The notes: a model not told the origin generated them from the letters alone. A stretch of 64,000 nucleotides of DNA from Paenibacillus sabinae T27 (GCF_000612505.1 NZ_CP004078.1:271001-335000); one strand, 5' to 3'. Positions 1 to 11,556 are shown, numbered from the stretch's first letter. A program made the numbers and translations.

Positions 1-1
1 C

Positions 2-307
2 GGGGACCACTATTTGATTGAGGCCGAGCTTCCGGGATTCACCAAAGATGAGATTGTGATTGATTACGCGGCGCCGTACCTGACGATCAAGGCGGTGCGC
101 AAAGAAGAGAACACCGAGGAGAACAGCGACCGCCAGATTGTCCGCAAAGAGCGTCGATACGGAGAATACGTCCGCAGATTTTACGTTCAGGACATCAAGG
201 AAGAGGGCATTCGGGCTTCCCTGAAGAACGGCGTATTGTCGCTTGAGGTACCGAAACGGCAAAAACCGGAGGGCACGCGGATTGAAATCCGGGATGACGA
301 ACAATAA
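2..307 (+). CDS. Hsp20/alpha-crystallin small heat shock protein (5' truncated by window)
   Basis: The reading frame is already open at base 2, so the true start lies before the window. The visible part is the alpha-crystallin domain: an opening DHYLIEAELPGF strand, a middle stretch rich in charged residues with YGEYVRRF, and the closing GVLSLEVPK motif that is typical of the family. Small heat shock proteins bind unfolded proteins without ATP and hand them to DnaK or ClpB. The gene lies upstream of a DnaJ-like gene and clpB, which fits a chaperone group. A terminator follows directly, so the downstream genes probably have their own promoter. Confidence 0.9.
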   Translation, partial: GDHYLIEAELPGFTKDEIVIDYAAPYLTIKAVRKEENTEENSDRQIVRKERRYGEYVRRFYVQDIKEEGIRASLKNGVLSLEVPKRQKPEGTRIEIRDDEQ

Positions 308-358
308 GGCGAATTTCTTAAATGAAAAGAGGAAATTGGCCATTAATATAGATATGAG

Positions 359-402
359 AAGCGCATTGTAGATGATTTTCCGGCTATAATGCGCTTTTTT
401 TT
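359..402 (+). terminator. Rho-independent terminator after hsp20
   Basis: The arms AAGCGCATTGTAG and CTATAATGCGCTT pair and are followed by eight T residues. It ends the small heat shock gene. Confidence 0.85.
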
Positions 403-493
403 CGAAGATATATGGACTTGGGATACCAATACGATTACAGCGCCGGCATTACGGGGAAATAAATAATATAGGAAAGAAAGGGGGGGCGCGAGG

Positions 494-1468
494 ATGGCGG
501 AACCCGGATATTATGAAGTGCTCGGCGTCAACAAGGACGCATCCAGACAGGATATTAAAAAAGCGTACCAAAAGCTCGCCAAGCAGTGGCATCCCGATGT
601 GAACAAGTCGCCCGGAGCGGAGGAACGGTTCAAAAAAATAGCCGAGGCGTATGAAACGCTCGGGAACGAGGAGAAGCGCAAAGCCTACGACGAAGCTCTG
701 AAGTACGGATTCGGGCGCGGACCGTCGGGCGGCGAGACCTCCTGGGAAGCGCCAGGCGGAGGATGGAGCGGAGGCTTTTCCTTCAATGGAGCGGACATTC
801 CGGACGGTGACCTGTTCGATATGTTCTTCGGCGGCGGGGGAGCGGCTAACCGGGCGGGCTTTGATTTTTTCTCGGGCGGCCGGCGGCCGGGAACCAGCGG
901 TTTTGCCGGAAGCATGGGCGGCATGGGCAATATGGGCGGCATGATGGAAGCCCGGCTCGACATTTCACTGGAGCAGGCGTATAAAGGCGGCGCCGTCACC
1001 GTCCAGGCCGGAGGGCGGACGGTGACCGTCAATATCCCGCCAAGGTCCGGTGACGGAACGGCAATCTCCGTGCCAGAAAGTGGCGAGATGCTGATTGTCC
1101 TGAACATCCGCTCACACGAGACCTACGAAGTGAGCGGCGGGGATCTTCGCGGCACCCTGCAAATCGCCCCCTGGCAGGCCGTACTCGGCGGCGGAGCCAA
1201 AGTCTCCCTGCCGGACGGAAGCGCGGTCAAGCTGAAGATTCCGGCAGGCATCCGGAGCGGCCGAACGCTGCGGATACCCGGCAAGGGGCTTAAGCGGGAG
1301 AACGGCTCATACGGAGATGTGCTGTTCGACATCGAGCTGGTTGTGCCGGAGCAGGTAAGCGAGACGGAGAAGCAGCTGTACCGCCAGCTGGAGCAGTCCT
1401 CGGGTTTTCAGGCAGGCGCCAAAAAGCGGCCCCCCGAAGGCAAGCGCCGCGGCGCTGCGGCTGGGTAA
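494..1468 (+). CDS. DnaJ-family co-chaperone, CbpA-like (no zinc finger)
   Basis: The 324-residue protein starts with a J domain carrying the HPD signature at residues 33-35, which stimulates DnaK ATPase. A Gly/Phe-rich linker (about 75-150, with several [13 protein letters not shown] stretches) follows, then the C-terminal substrate-binding beta domains (about 155-305). The CxxCxGxG zinc repeats of DnaJ proper are absent, so this is the type II (CbpA/DnaJB-like) form. A purine-rich ribosome site (GGAAAGAAAGGGGGGGCG) precedes the ATG. It sits 100 bp before clpB on the same strand, and both would work with DnaK in protein disaggregation. A separate dnaK-linked dnaJ is expected elsewhere in the genome (inference). 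Confidence 0.9.
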   Translation: MAEPGYYEVLGVNKDASRQDIKKAYQKLAKQWHPDVNKSPGAEERFKKIAEAYETLGNEEKRKAYDEALKYGFGRGPSGGETSWEAPGGGWSGGFSFNGADIPDGDLFDMFFGGGGAANRAGFDFFSGGRRPGTSGFAGSMGGMGNMGGMMEARLDISLEQAYKGGAVTVQAGGRTVTVNIPPRSGDGTAISVPESGEMLIVLNIRSHETYEVSGGDLRGTLQIAPWQAVLGGGAKVSLPDGSAVKLKIPAGIRSGRTLRIPGKGLKRENGSYGDVLFDIELVVPEQVSETEKQLYRQLEQSSGFQAGAKKRPPEGKRRGAAAG

Positions 1469-1568
1469 GCGGGCGTGGGGCAGAATCGCTGGCTAAGGCC
1501 ATAAGCGAGGACTAGAACGGGAACGAATGAGTGTGAAAAGAGACTAATGTGGAAGGGAATGAGTCAGA

Positions 1569-4205
<2,637 letters not shown>

Positions 4206-4229
4206 TACCGGCTCGGACATGATTAGACG

Positions 4230-4279
4230 AACAGGGACTCTCCTGACCTTGAAGGTCAAAGGAAGTCCCTGTTTTTTTT
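4230..4279 (+). terminator. Rho-independent terminator after clpB
   Basis: ACAGGGACT pairs with AGTCCCTGT around a loop that itself contains a small GACCTT/AAGGTC stem, followed by eight T residues. Confidence 0.9.
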
Positions 4280-4298
4280 GCGGGCGGATTGCCAGCAG

Positions 4299-4369
4299 TT
4301 ACTTGTTCATCAATTGCTTTTTAAATCCTCTCTGGTCGGCGGAATAACCAATGGATTCGTAAAATTTAT
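4299..4369 (-). pseudogene. C-terminal remnant of the IS-split GNAT acetyltransferase
   Basis: Read on the minus strand, this stretch encodes KFYESIGYSADQ, then RGFKKQLMNK and a stop. This is the usual closing alpha/beta segment of a GNAT acetyltransferase (KFYESLGF-type motif). The larger N-terminal part of the gene is at 5795-6170, on the other side of the IS element. Joining base 5795 to base 4369 gives an uninterrupted frame (SKRESSHKFYESIGY), so the two pieces are one gene split by 4370-5794. Confidence 0.9.
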
Positions 4370-5794
4370 CTTAAAAACCGAGAAGACTCCTTCCTCTATA
4401 GGGAGGAGATGAATCGGCGGTTTTTTCGCCCCAAAGGGAACATATGTGCTATAATGGAAATATCCTACATGAAAGGGGGTTGTGTGGCATGTTAGCACAT
4501 AAAGCTTACAAATATCGCATCTATCCCAATCCAAAGCAACAGCAACTCATCCATCAAATGTTTGGCTGTTGCCGTTTTGTCTTCAATCATTTCTTAGTCA
4601 AATGGAACGAAACCTATACGGCAACAGGCAAAGGGTTGTCTTATAACACCTGTGCCACACAGCTCCCTGCACTCAAACAGCAATTTGAATGGTTGAAATC
4701 GGTAGATAGCATTGCTTTGCAATCGGCGGTGCGGAACGTGGCAGACAGCTTTGAACGTTTCTTCAAGAAACAAAATCAGGCTCCGCGTTTCAAAAGCCGA
4801 AAGCATCCTGTGCAAAGCTACACCACCAAATACACCAATGACAACATTGCTATCGATGGAAACCGGATTAAGGTTCCGAAGCTTGGATGGCTTCGCTTTG
4901 CCAACTCCAGAGCGTGTGAAGGTCGCATTCTTTCGGCTACCCTGCGGCGCAATGCGGCAGGCAAGTATTTTGTATCCATTCTCTGCGAAGTGGAAATGAA
5001 ACCTCTGCCGCAGACCGATAAGGAGATTGGCATTGACCTTGGACTCAAGGAATTTGCGGTCTGCTCTGATGGGTTTCGGGTTGCCAATCCCAAAGTATTT
5101 CGCAAATATGAACAAAAACTTGCATTTTGGCAACGCCGCATGGCTCGTCGTAACAAAGGGGGCTCCAATTGGCAGAAAGCCAAACAGAAGGTTGCCCAAA
5201 TCCATGAAAAGATCGTCAATGGCCGCCATGATTTTTTGCATCAACTCACCACGAAGCTGATTCGTGAAAATCAAACGATCAGCATCGAAAATCTGAGAGT
5301 GGCGAACATGCTCAAAAATCACCGGCTGGCCAAATCCATCGCCGATGCGTCCTAGAGTGAATTTGCACGTCAGCTTTCGTATAAAGCGGAATGGTATGGA
5401 CGTACGGTGAAGATTGCCGATACGTTCGCCCCAACGAGCCAAAGGTGTCATGTATGCGGCTATATCCATCCCGAAGTAAAGAAATTGTCTGTACGGCAAT
5501 GGGAATGTCCATCGTGCTATACCCTTCATGATCGAGATGAAAATGCCGCACATAACATCAAAAGCCTTGCTGTTTAAACGTCAATCCACCTTTCCTTTGG
5601 ATATGTTGCTAAGGCAAAAATCTTAGAACTCTGGGAAGATCAGTACAGATTTTCCTTTGGAAAACTGCGGGAACCGCAGGGATCGCTTGGTATACGATTT
5701 TTCGAGAGAAAATATCGATATGAATTCCCCTCAGTAGAAGGGATTACCCAAGAATCTCCCACTTCAAGTGTTAGCTAAGTGGGGGAGTGTTCAA
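4370..5794 (+). mobile_element. IS200/IS605-family element, tnpB-only (IS1341-like) type
   Basis: This 1,425-bp element is defined by exact reconstruction of the interrupted GNAT gene. The left flank ends in TTTAT (4365-4369), a pentanucleotide of the sort these elements insert next to, and the right end carries a hairpin (CTCCCACTT / AAGTGGGGGAG, 5756-5787) followed by TGTTCAA. There are no terminal inverted repeats and no target-site duplication, as known for the peel-and-paste family. It holds only tnpB and no Y1 transposase tnpA, so movement would need a TnpA supplied in trans. Codon and base composition are visibly less GC-rich than the neighbours, consistent with transfer. Confidence 0.92.
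4489..5577 (+). pseudogene. tnpB: RNA-guided nuclease TnpB with one in-frame amber codon
   Basis: The start MLAHKAYKYRIYPNP follows a GAAAGGGGG ribosome site; an upstream in-frame ATG is less likely. The frame has the HTH-like N-terminal region, the RuvC motif with Asp183 (GIDLGLKEFAV) and Glu267 (SIENLRV). It then stops at TAG, codon 289 (5353-5355), in a SADAS-W-SEFARQL context where TnpB proteins usually have Trp, so a TGG to TAG change is the simplest cause. Beyond it the frame stays open for 73 more codons with the zinc ribbon (CHVCGY ... CPSC) and the last RuvC acidic residue (DRDENAAHN, about 348-350). The truncated product would lack both and should not cut DNA unless the amber codon is read through. 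Confidence 0.9.
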
Positions 5795-5810
5795 GCGACG
5801 ATTCGCGTTT
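5700..5810 (+). ncRNA. Candidate TnpB guide RNA (omega/reRNA), right-end part
   Basis: In this family the guide RNA covers the end of tnpB and the right end of the element, and its 3' guide is the DNA just beyond the right end. Here the scaffold would include the CCCCT...AGGGG stem near 5727-5742 and the stronger 5756-5787 hairpin, ending TTCAA at 5794. The guide would be 5795-5810 (GCGACGATTCGCGTTT). That is exactly the sequence that follows TTTAT when the element is removed, so the RNA would target its own empty donor site. The 5' boundary is a guess. Confidence 0.55.
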
Positions 5811-6170
5811 GCTTTCGGATACCAGGATGACATATTTGCAGTGATTGATTTCTCCAAAATCCTCAAGTGCTTGCATGAGCAGCTTTCCTACACCCTGACC
5901 CTGATACTTAGGCAGTACGACTACGTTTTCGATCAGCAGAAAAGAATTACAATCGCCAACAAGGTCGTAACAAGCGATTCCCATCGCAGTACCGATCACT
6001 CTGTCCCCGTCATAGGCGACGGCAACATAATAATCGGGGTTAGCGGATATGACTTCGAGCTGTTTTTTCATTGCGGTTAGATTAGACTCTTTGCCGTTAA
6101 AGTCAACGAATAACTCGGATAGCCCTGCGACATCGTCTGATTCAGCTTTTCTGATTGTAATAGGATTCAA
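5775..6170 (-). pseudogene. GNAT family N-acetyltransferase, interrupted by the IS element (N-terminal part)
   Basis: The frame encodes the acetyl-CoA-binding core of a GNAT enzyme, with the V-E-N-V-V-V-L strand and the QGQGVGKLLM pyrophosphate-binding loop. Codons upstream of 5795 belong to the original gene; the last few residues (LEHSPT) are read from the IS right end and are foreign. I prefer the TTG at 6170 (LNPITIRKAE) because CGGAG lies 8-9 bases upstream; an ATG at 6200 lacks a ribosome site. The lost C-terminus is at 4299-4369. The chimeric product lacks the last strand of the fold and is probably inactive. Confidence 0.88.
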
Positions 6171-6430
6171 AATAGCATCTCCGATGAGTTTCCGAAACAT
6201 ATTACCATATTACGGGGAACAGTTGGACAGTCTCAGCAGGAAGAAAAAGATGTTCGGCGATCATCCCCTTGAATTGGAGTTCGGCGCTGCCATTCGTACA
6301 GAAATACAGGGTTTTCCTAGGCCGGTAAGGCAGTGGGAGGTCCCTGTTTTGTTGCGGGTAAGAAACCTTTAACGCCGTTCATCGTCTAATCAGATGGGAT
6401 ATTTTTGAAAATATATAGGGAGGCAAGAAT

Positions 6431-7672
6431 ATGACAGTTAAAAAAGTGCCGAAACCGGCAGTGTGGCTGGTATTATTCGCGTTCTTGGCGGAAGCGGTTG
6501 TCATTCCGGTCCGGGATGTCAAAGTCTCTGCCGCTGGTGCGGAACCCATAGTGCCAGCCGCTTCGGCACTAACGGCTTTCGGCGCCGTGAGTTCCACGGA
6601 CGCGGTCCGGTTCGACTTGATCAAGCATGAGATGAGAATTAATCTGTCCGGCGGCGAAGCGTCGCTGGATGGAAAGGCTGTCAAGGCGGCGACGCCCATA
6701 AAGCGAAACGACCGATTGTATGTGCCGCTTCGCGCGCTGGGCGAATCGGGAGCGGTATCCTCCGTTGCCTGGAATTCCGCGAAACGGCAGGTTCGGGTCG
6801 TTTCGCGGCGGGAAGAGCTGAATTTCCGCATCGGATCGACCCGGGTATACGACGGGCAGGGCAAGGCTCTGCCAGCGGAGAACTTTACGATTCCGGCGCC
6901 GCTGTTAATAGGCGGCACGGCCTATGTTCCGGTGTGCTCGCTGACCTTATTCGGTCTGACGGCGGGTGCGGAGAACGGCCAGCTCTTCTGGAGATGGAGC
7001 GAGAAGAAGGCGCAGGTGCTGCAGCCATACTGGGAAACTGGAGAAGATGAAGCCGTATTCACCGTACTCTACGCCAAAGAGCTGTATGCGCCGGGAGCCG
7101 GGTCTTCAATCGGTTCGGGGGCCTGGAACAGCTCGAGGAATATTGTGGGGAAGGACATCTATCTGGACGGCTCGCTCTATAACCGTATCCAGTTGTCCGT
7201 GCCGCTGGAGCCGGGCATCAACCCGGTTGCAATTAGTTCCATAGGGATGGCTGCCGCAGGAATTCGGATCAGACGCAATGTAAGCGACCCGTCCGTGATT
7301 CCGGTGAATATTACAGAGGATGGGAAAGAATTTTTGACTCTAGAGTCTCCAGCAAGCGGCTACTTGAAACTCAAATCCGGAGACTCTTTCACCATTTCGG
7401 GCAAAGTGATCAATCCGCCTAATCTGGCCATCGGTAAATTGACGGTTACGATTCAGCGCTATGTACCGGATGCGGAGGATGTCAGAAAGGATTTTACAAC
7501 AGTTTCCACAAAGGAGATTCCGGTAAAAAACGGGACGTTCAGCGGCAGCGTAACCTTACCTCGGTCCGGTTCATACCGGATTTGTGTGAACGGCTTGACC
7601 TATACGACCTTTCCAGGACATGGCCCAGCTTCCGTTACCTGGGCGAACCTGTCAGCGGAAGTGGCGGAATAA
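6431..7672 (+). CDS. Secreted stalk-domain protein (copper amine oxidase N-terminal-like domain)
   Basis: The 413-residue protein opens with a signal peptide (residues about 1-36, hydrophobic VWLVLFAFLAEAVVI, Ala-rich exit). Residues about 60-190 match the stalk or copper-amine-oxidase-N domain that Paenibacillus uses on many exported proteins: RNDRLYVPLRALGE, then a repeated GTAYVPVCSL motif. The rest (about 200-413) is beta-rich with no motif I recognise; the final 100 residues look like an Ig-like fold. It stands alone between the IS-split GNAT gene and convergent genes. Function is unknown; a cell-surface or wall-associated role is inferred from the domain. Confidence 0.8.
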   Translation: MTVKKVPKPAVWLVLFAFLAEAVVIPVRDVKVSAAGAEPIVPAASALTAFGAVSSTDAVRFDLIKHEMRINLSGGEASLDGKAVKAATPIKRNDRLYVPLRALGESGAVSSVAWNSAKRQVRVVSRREELNFRIGSTRVYDGQGKALPAENFTIPAPLLIGGTAYVPVCSLTLFGLTAGAENGQLFWRWSEKKAQVLQPYWETGEDEAVFTVLYAKELYAPGAGSSIGSGAWNSSRNIVGKDIYLDGSLYNRIQLSVPLEPGINPVAISSIGMAAAGIRIRRNVSDPSVIPVNITEDGKEFLTLESPASGYLKLKSGDSFTISGKVINPPNLAIGKLTVTIQRYVPDAEDVRKDFTTVSTKEIPVKNGTFSGSVTLPRSGSYRICVNGLTYTTFPGHGPASVTWANLSAEVAE

Positions 7673-7702
7673 GGGCAGTACATGGTTCAAAGGCCGGGTC
7701 TG

Positions 7703-8194
7703 CTAATCAATAGCTCCAAGATACCAATGCCCTTTAGCGTTCTTGACAAAATAAAAATATAGATATTGGTCGGTTATCACGGCATCCTGCATGACCTTGC
7801 CAATAACTTGAACCTCTATACGGTTCGCGTAATCCTGTCTAACAGTACCAAGCTGATTGAAAGCATAGTCACGGTTTAACAAGTAAAGCTGGGCGCTGCC
7901 CGATCGGTCATCGGTAAACACGCTGCGGAACGCTTCGGCATCCTTATTGGCCATGGAGGTTAACACGGTTTTCAGTCGGCTTTTAATCTCCTGGTTCAAT
8001 AACGGTTCGCTGCTGTCCCCCACATTGACAAAAACTCCAGCTTTAAAAAACTCGGACGATTCTTTTTGGACAGGGGTGGAACTTGGGCTGGGGCCGCTGC
8101 TCTCTTGTATGCCGGTAACATCGTTCTTTGCACAGGAGGTTAGTATAACAGCAGCCAGCAATCCGGCGAAGCCGGATAAGAACCATTTTCTCAT
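7703..8194 (-). CDS. Putative lipoprotein of unknown function
   Basis: The 163-residue product starts MRKWFLSGFAGLLAAVILTSC, a clear lipoprotein signal with the lipobox LTSC (Cys at 21), so the mature protein should be anchored on the outer face of the membrane. A Ser/Pro-rich linker follows, then a roughly 110-residue folded part ending KGHWYLGAID. This part resembles the NTF2-like small domains often found on such lipoproteins (weak inference). GAGGGAG precedes the ATG. It runs the same way as the MFS gene upstream, 29 bp apart. Confidence 0.75.
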   Translation of the reverse strand: MRKWFLSGFAGLLAAVILTSCAKNDVTGIQESSGPSPSSTPVQKESSEFFKAGVFVNVGDSSEPLLNQEIKSRLKTVLTSMANKDAEAFRSVFTDDRSGSAQLYLLNRDYAFNQLGTVRQDYANRIEVQVIGKVMQDAVITDQYLYFYFVKNAKGHWYLGAID

Positions 8195-8223
8195 TGTCTA
8201 CACTCCCTCGTCGATTCAAGCCC

Positions 8224-9498
8224 CTACAACAGCTCCCCCCGCCTCTTCAAATACACGTACAGCGGCACGGCGAACAAGGCGCAGAGCAGGGCGCACAGGC
8301 CGATGAAGGCATAGCCCGCCTGAAGCCCGGCCAGCAGGCCCTCCCCGGCGCCGCGGCTTGCCGTCACCATGTCCTTGATGCCTGTGATGATGGCGCCGAT
8401 CAGGTAATTGCCGATGACGCTGGACACGCCCATCAGGGTGACGATGAAAGTGATGGCGGTGTCGCTGCCTTCGCCGTAGCGCTTGGCGATCAGCGCCATA
8501 ACGGTAGGGTAGATCGGCGCGATGCCGATGCCCGCCGCGGCGAACAGAAATGCTCCCGGCTCGCCCGCCGCGATGGCGGCGAAGGTCAGCAGGCCGGACA
8601 GGGCGGAGAAAATGATGAGCGACAGTGTGAAGCCGATTTTATCGGTGATCGGACCGAGGAACAGCCGGGCGAAGGTGAAGCAGAGAAAGAATACGGAGAG
8701 CATGCCCGCTGCTGCGGTACCGTCCCAGCCGTAGGCTTTTTCCAGAAAATTGACCAGCCAGCCGCCCACGGCCATTTCGGAAATGACGCCAAAGGACAGG
8801 GTGGCGACCAGCATCCAGATGACCGGATCGGCGGCGAGGACTTTTAACGGAAGCCGTTCATCCCCGGATATGCCGCTGCTTGGGAACTTGCCGGCAACAG
8901 CAGGAATCATCGGCAGGATAGCAAGCAGCAGGATCAGCAGATAGACGTCCCGCCAATCGATAGCCCGGCCGCCGATCGACAGCGTCATCAGCCCGGAGGC
9001 GATCATCGGCGCCACGGTCGAGCTGAGTCCGTAGAAGAAGTGGGCGAGGTTCATCATCGTCCCGGTGTTGCGGATAAAGATTCGCGCCGCGAGCACGGCG
9101 AGCCCGATCTCCAGCATTCCGTTGCCGATGTACATAAGGAAGAAGGAGCTGGAGAGCGCCGGATAGCTGCGGGACAGGAAGATCAGTACGCCGGACAGCA
9201 CCATGGAGCCAAATGACAGCAGGCAGACCGCCTTGATGCCGATTCTGCGGATCAGGTAGGCAGTGAAGGAGCAAGCCAGCAAATAGCCGAGCGAGTTTAG
9301 CGACAGCAGCAAGCCGATGCGCATTTCATCGAGTCCCATCTCCAGCTGGATACGGGGAATGGCGGGGCCTTTAATATTCTCGGAGAAGCCGAAGATCAGA
9401 AATCCGATAAAGACCGTAAGCAGCTGTAAAATATAAATACGCTTCGGCGACGCCGGAAACGTTTTCGTTTGGGCAGTTTCTTTTGGCAGAGTATCCAA
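8224..9498 (-). CDS. MFS transporter
   Basis: The 424-residue protein has the 12 hydrophobic segments of a major facilitator. The start is a TTG (LDTLPKE) placed after GGAGGATTGAA. It looks like the sugar/drug MFS type with a PAIP-like stretch after the first helix (NIKGPAIPRIQLEMGL) and IRRIGIKAV in the loop between helices 2 and 3 where motif A lies. The substrate cannot be told from sequence; FucP/YfkF-like relatives transport sugars or act as exporters. It lies directly upstream of the lipoprotein gene, so the two may be co-transcribed. Confidence 0.85.
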   Translation of the reverse strand: MDTLPKETAQTKTFPASPKRIYILQLLTVFIGFLIFGFSENIKGPAIPRIQLEMGLDEMRIGLLLSLNSLGYLLACSFTAYLIRRIGIKAVCLLSFGSMVLSGVLIFLSRSYPALSSSFFLMYIGNGMLEIGLAVLAARIFIRNTGTMMNLAHFFYGLSSTVAPMIASGLMTLSIGGRAIDWRDVYLLILLLAILPMIPAVAGKFPSSGISGDERLPLKVLAADPVIWMLVATLSFGVISEMAVGGWLVNFLEKAYGWDGTAAAGMLSVFFLCFTFARLFLGPITDKIGFTLSLIIFSALSGLLTFAAIAAGEPGAFLFAAAGIGIAPIYPTVMALIAKRYGEGSDTAITFIVTLMGVSSVIGNYLIGAIITGIKDMVTASRGAGEGLLAGLQAGYAFIGLCALLCALFAVPLYVYLKRRGELL

Positions 9499-9763
9499 TT
9501 CAATCCTCCGTAGACGAGTAATCCGGCCGTCCGCAAGGGCGGGGCAGCCAATGTATTGTATTATACACGGCCCTTACTGTCCGGGGGAAGAGCAGTCCCG
9601 TAACCGCAGTATTCGACAATTTTTGAAACATGCAGCCTGCAGAACCGTATAAGGTATTCAACAAGAGCTATGCCGGCTTTAGATCACGATTCGCCGGTTG
9701 CTTTCGGCGCCCTTGTTACGTAGACTATAATCAGTGTCAAATGAGGGCGAATGGAGAATGACA

Positions 9764-10807
9764 ATGGAATGGTTTAAGCATTTTTTTGCGGATTTGACGG
9801 TCCGCCGGTTTGGAATTTTGCTGCTGGTATGCTTGCTGCTGTACGGTATCAGGGATATGCTCAATCTGGTGCTGCTGACCTTTTTGATTGCTTACATTAT
9901 GAACAGCTTTCAGGTGCTGCTGTCGAGGCGGATCGGCAGATACGTAAGGGTGAACAGCAAGGTTATTATCATCATCCTCTATGTAGTTATGATTTCCACT
10001 TTGGTAACAGCGCTGGTGCACTATCTGCCCAAAATATTCGTTCAAGTCCGGCAGCTCACCAATTTCCTCATCGCGCTAACTCCGGAGAATATTCCGCAGA
10101 ATGAGATTGTCCAATATTTATTCAAGACCGTCAAAGGTTTGAACTATGAGAAGTATATGACGAACGGTCTCGATTACATCACGACGATCGGCAACTGGGG
10201 CACCACGTTCGTTCTGTCGATTATTCTGAGTTTCGTCTTTATTCTGGAGAAGAACCGGATCGTGGCGTTCACTTCGCGGATGAAGCAGAGCAAGGTGGCC
10301 TGGTTCTATAATGAGCTGGAGTATTTCGGCAACAAATTTGCGTTATCCTTCGGTAAAGTGATCGAAGCGCAGATTCTGATCGCAATGTTCAACACGATTT
10401 TTACGGTCATCGGGCTGATCATTCTCGGATTTCCGTATCTGTTCGCGCTCGGAGTGATGATTTTCCTGCTGAGTCTGATTCCGGTGGCGGGCTTCCTCAT
10501 TTCGCTTATTCCGCTCTGCATCATCGGGTACAATATCGGCGGGCTGGTGATGGTCATTTACGTGCTGGCGATGATCGCCGTGCTGCACTTCATTGAGGGC
10601 TATTTCCTGAATCCGAAGCTGATGTCCTCAAAAATGAACTTGCCGATGTTCTACACCTTCATTGTGCTGCTGTTCTCCGAGCATTATCTCGGCGTATGGG
10701 GACTCATCCTGGGTATCCCGATCTTTGTATTCGTGCTGGATATTCTGGAGATCAAACGCGCAAACGCCGAAGCGGAGCTTCCGGCAGATCCCCTGAAGAA
10801 ACGGTAA
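9764..10807 (+). CDS. AI-2E family transporter (TqsA/YdiK-type permease)
   Basis: About 347 residues with the family's layout: paired N-terminal helices (FGILLLVCLLLYGI, LVLLTFLIAYIM), a soluble middle part, and a helical C-terminal half ending in the typical LGVWGLILGIPIFVFVLDIL. Some members export autoinducer-2 or act as Na+/H+ antiporters, so the substrate here is open. The ATG at 9764 has GGAG seven bases upstream; an in-frame GTG at 9734 and an ATG at 9758 are less well placed. A TATAAT is visible at 9726-9731 but without a good -35. Confidence 0.88.
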   Translation: MEWFKHFFADLTVRRFGILLLVCLLLYGIRDMLNLVLLTFLIAYIMNSFQVLLSRRIGRYVRVNSKVIIIILYVVMISTLVTALVHYLPKIFVQVRQLTNFLIALTPENIPQNEIVQYLFKTVKGLNYEKYMTNGLDYITTIGNWGTTFVLSIILSFVFILEKNRIVAFTSRMKQSKVAWFYNELEYFGNKFALSFGKVIEAQILIAMFNTIFTVIGLIILGFPYLFALGVMIFLLSLIPVAGFLISLIPLCIIGYNIGGLVMVIYVLAMIAVLHFIEGYFLNPKLMSSKMNLPMFYTFIVLLFSEHYLGVWGLILGIPIFVFVLDILEIKRANAEAELPADPLKKR

Positions 10808-10821
10808 TCCATTCAGCCAAG

Positions 10822-10892
10822 GCCCCTTTAAGACGACAGTTCCCCAAGAGCTTTAAGGCATCGCGGGAGGACGGTTCTTAAAGGGGCTTTCT
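10822..10892 (+). terminator. Terminator after the AI-2E permease gene
   Basis: GCCCCTTTAAG pairs with CTTAAAGGGGC across a loop of roughly 45 bases, followed by a T-rich run. Confidence 0.65.
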
Positions 10893-11019
10893 TATGCTTG
10901 TACAATAAAAACAAACCGGATTCCCTTGGCTCCCGGCTCTACGAAAGCTCATAGTGCTCTCCGGGAACGTTCATCGTCTAAATTGTCCGCTTGGCCGCTG
11001 TCCGAAGCGGGCCGCCAGA

Positions 11020-11418
11020 TTAATCCGGGTCAACGCTCCTGCTGATAATCTCCTGCACTTCCTCACTGTAAGCCTCATATTGTTCCTTCGTAATGCTTCC
11101 GGATGCCAGACGTTCGTCCAGCTGCTTCGTCAGCTGCTCGGTCTGCAGGTCGATGACCTGCTGTACGTCGGCGCCATTCGCTTCGGCGATATCGGCAAGC
11201 GATTTGCCTTCAAAGAGGGCGTAATAGAGCTCTTCCCCGGAAGGCCGGTTCAGCGTTTCGAGCAAATCGTCGCGCCCCGCAGCGGCGGCGGATAACGACA
11301 GCTTGGCCACCGGACTTGAGCTGACGCTTTTGGACGCCCAGGCATTTCCTCCGAAGGAGATGGCTACGATCATCGTGCCTACAATCACTACCCGTTTGAT
11401 ATTGCGCGTGATATTCAT
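11020..11418 (-). CDS. Small exported protein of unknown function
   Basis: The 132-residue product has a signal peptide (about 1-28, VVIVGTMIVAISFGGNAWA). The mature part is a helical repeat: GKSLADIAEANGADVQQVID, a motif often seen in YckD/DUF2680-like exported proteins, followed by SGSITKEQYEAYSEEVQEII, a short SHOCT-like ending. No catalytic residues are apparent. It is transcribed away from the marR promoter at 11528. The role is unknown. Confidence 0.7.
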   Translation of the reverse strand: MNITRNIKRVVIVGTMIVAISFGGNAWASKSVSSSPVAKLSLSAAAAGRDDLLETLNRPSGEELYYALFEGKSLADIAEANGADVQQVIDLQTEQLTKQLDERLASGSITKEQYEAYSEEVQEIISRSVDPD

Positions 11419-11527
11419 ATGTAGTCCCTCATTTCATGTTTCTTTAGCTGTATGTATTGTAACCTTCGAAACTGACCGGCACCTTAAGCACGCTTTAAAA
11501 TAACCTTAAGATATATATAATTCATAC

Positions 11528-11556
11528 TTGACAGGTAAGATTAATAGGCTTATGAT
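11528..11556 (+). promoter_or_regulatory. Sigma-A promoter ahead of the marR leader
   Basis: TTGACA (11528-11533), a 17-bp spacer and TATGAT (11551-11556). Transcription would begin near 11563, about 140 bases before the marR start, and would pass through the hairpin at 11625-11672. Confidence 0.75.

Noticed and set aside
4251..4266. GGTCAAAGGAAGTC as a CtsR heptad near clpB
   Set aside because: It lies inside the terminator loop downstream of clpB and only half of the site is present.
4310..4534. Minus-strand open frame over the IS left end
   Set aside because: It is in the wrong frame for the GNAT remnant and crosses the IS boundary; no ribosome site was found.
6305..6352. Terminator between the GNAT and stalk-domain genes
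   Set aside because: ACAGGG and CCCTGT pair but the rest of the stem is poor and the T tract is short; too weak to call.
6375..6393. CCGTTCATCGTCTAA, similar to sequences near 10968 and 20226, resembling the 5' part of the glutamine (glnA) RNA
   Set aside because: The required downstream GACGGAAGTAGG element is missing at all places, so no riboswitch call is justified; they may be a short dispersed repeat.
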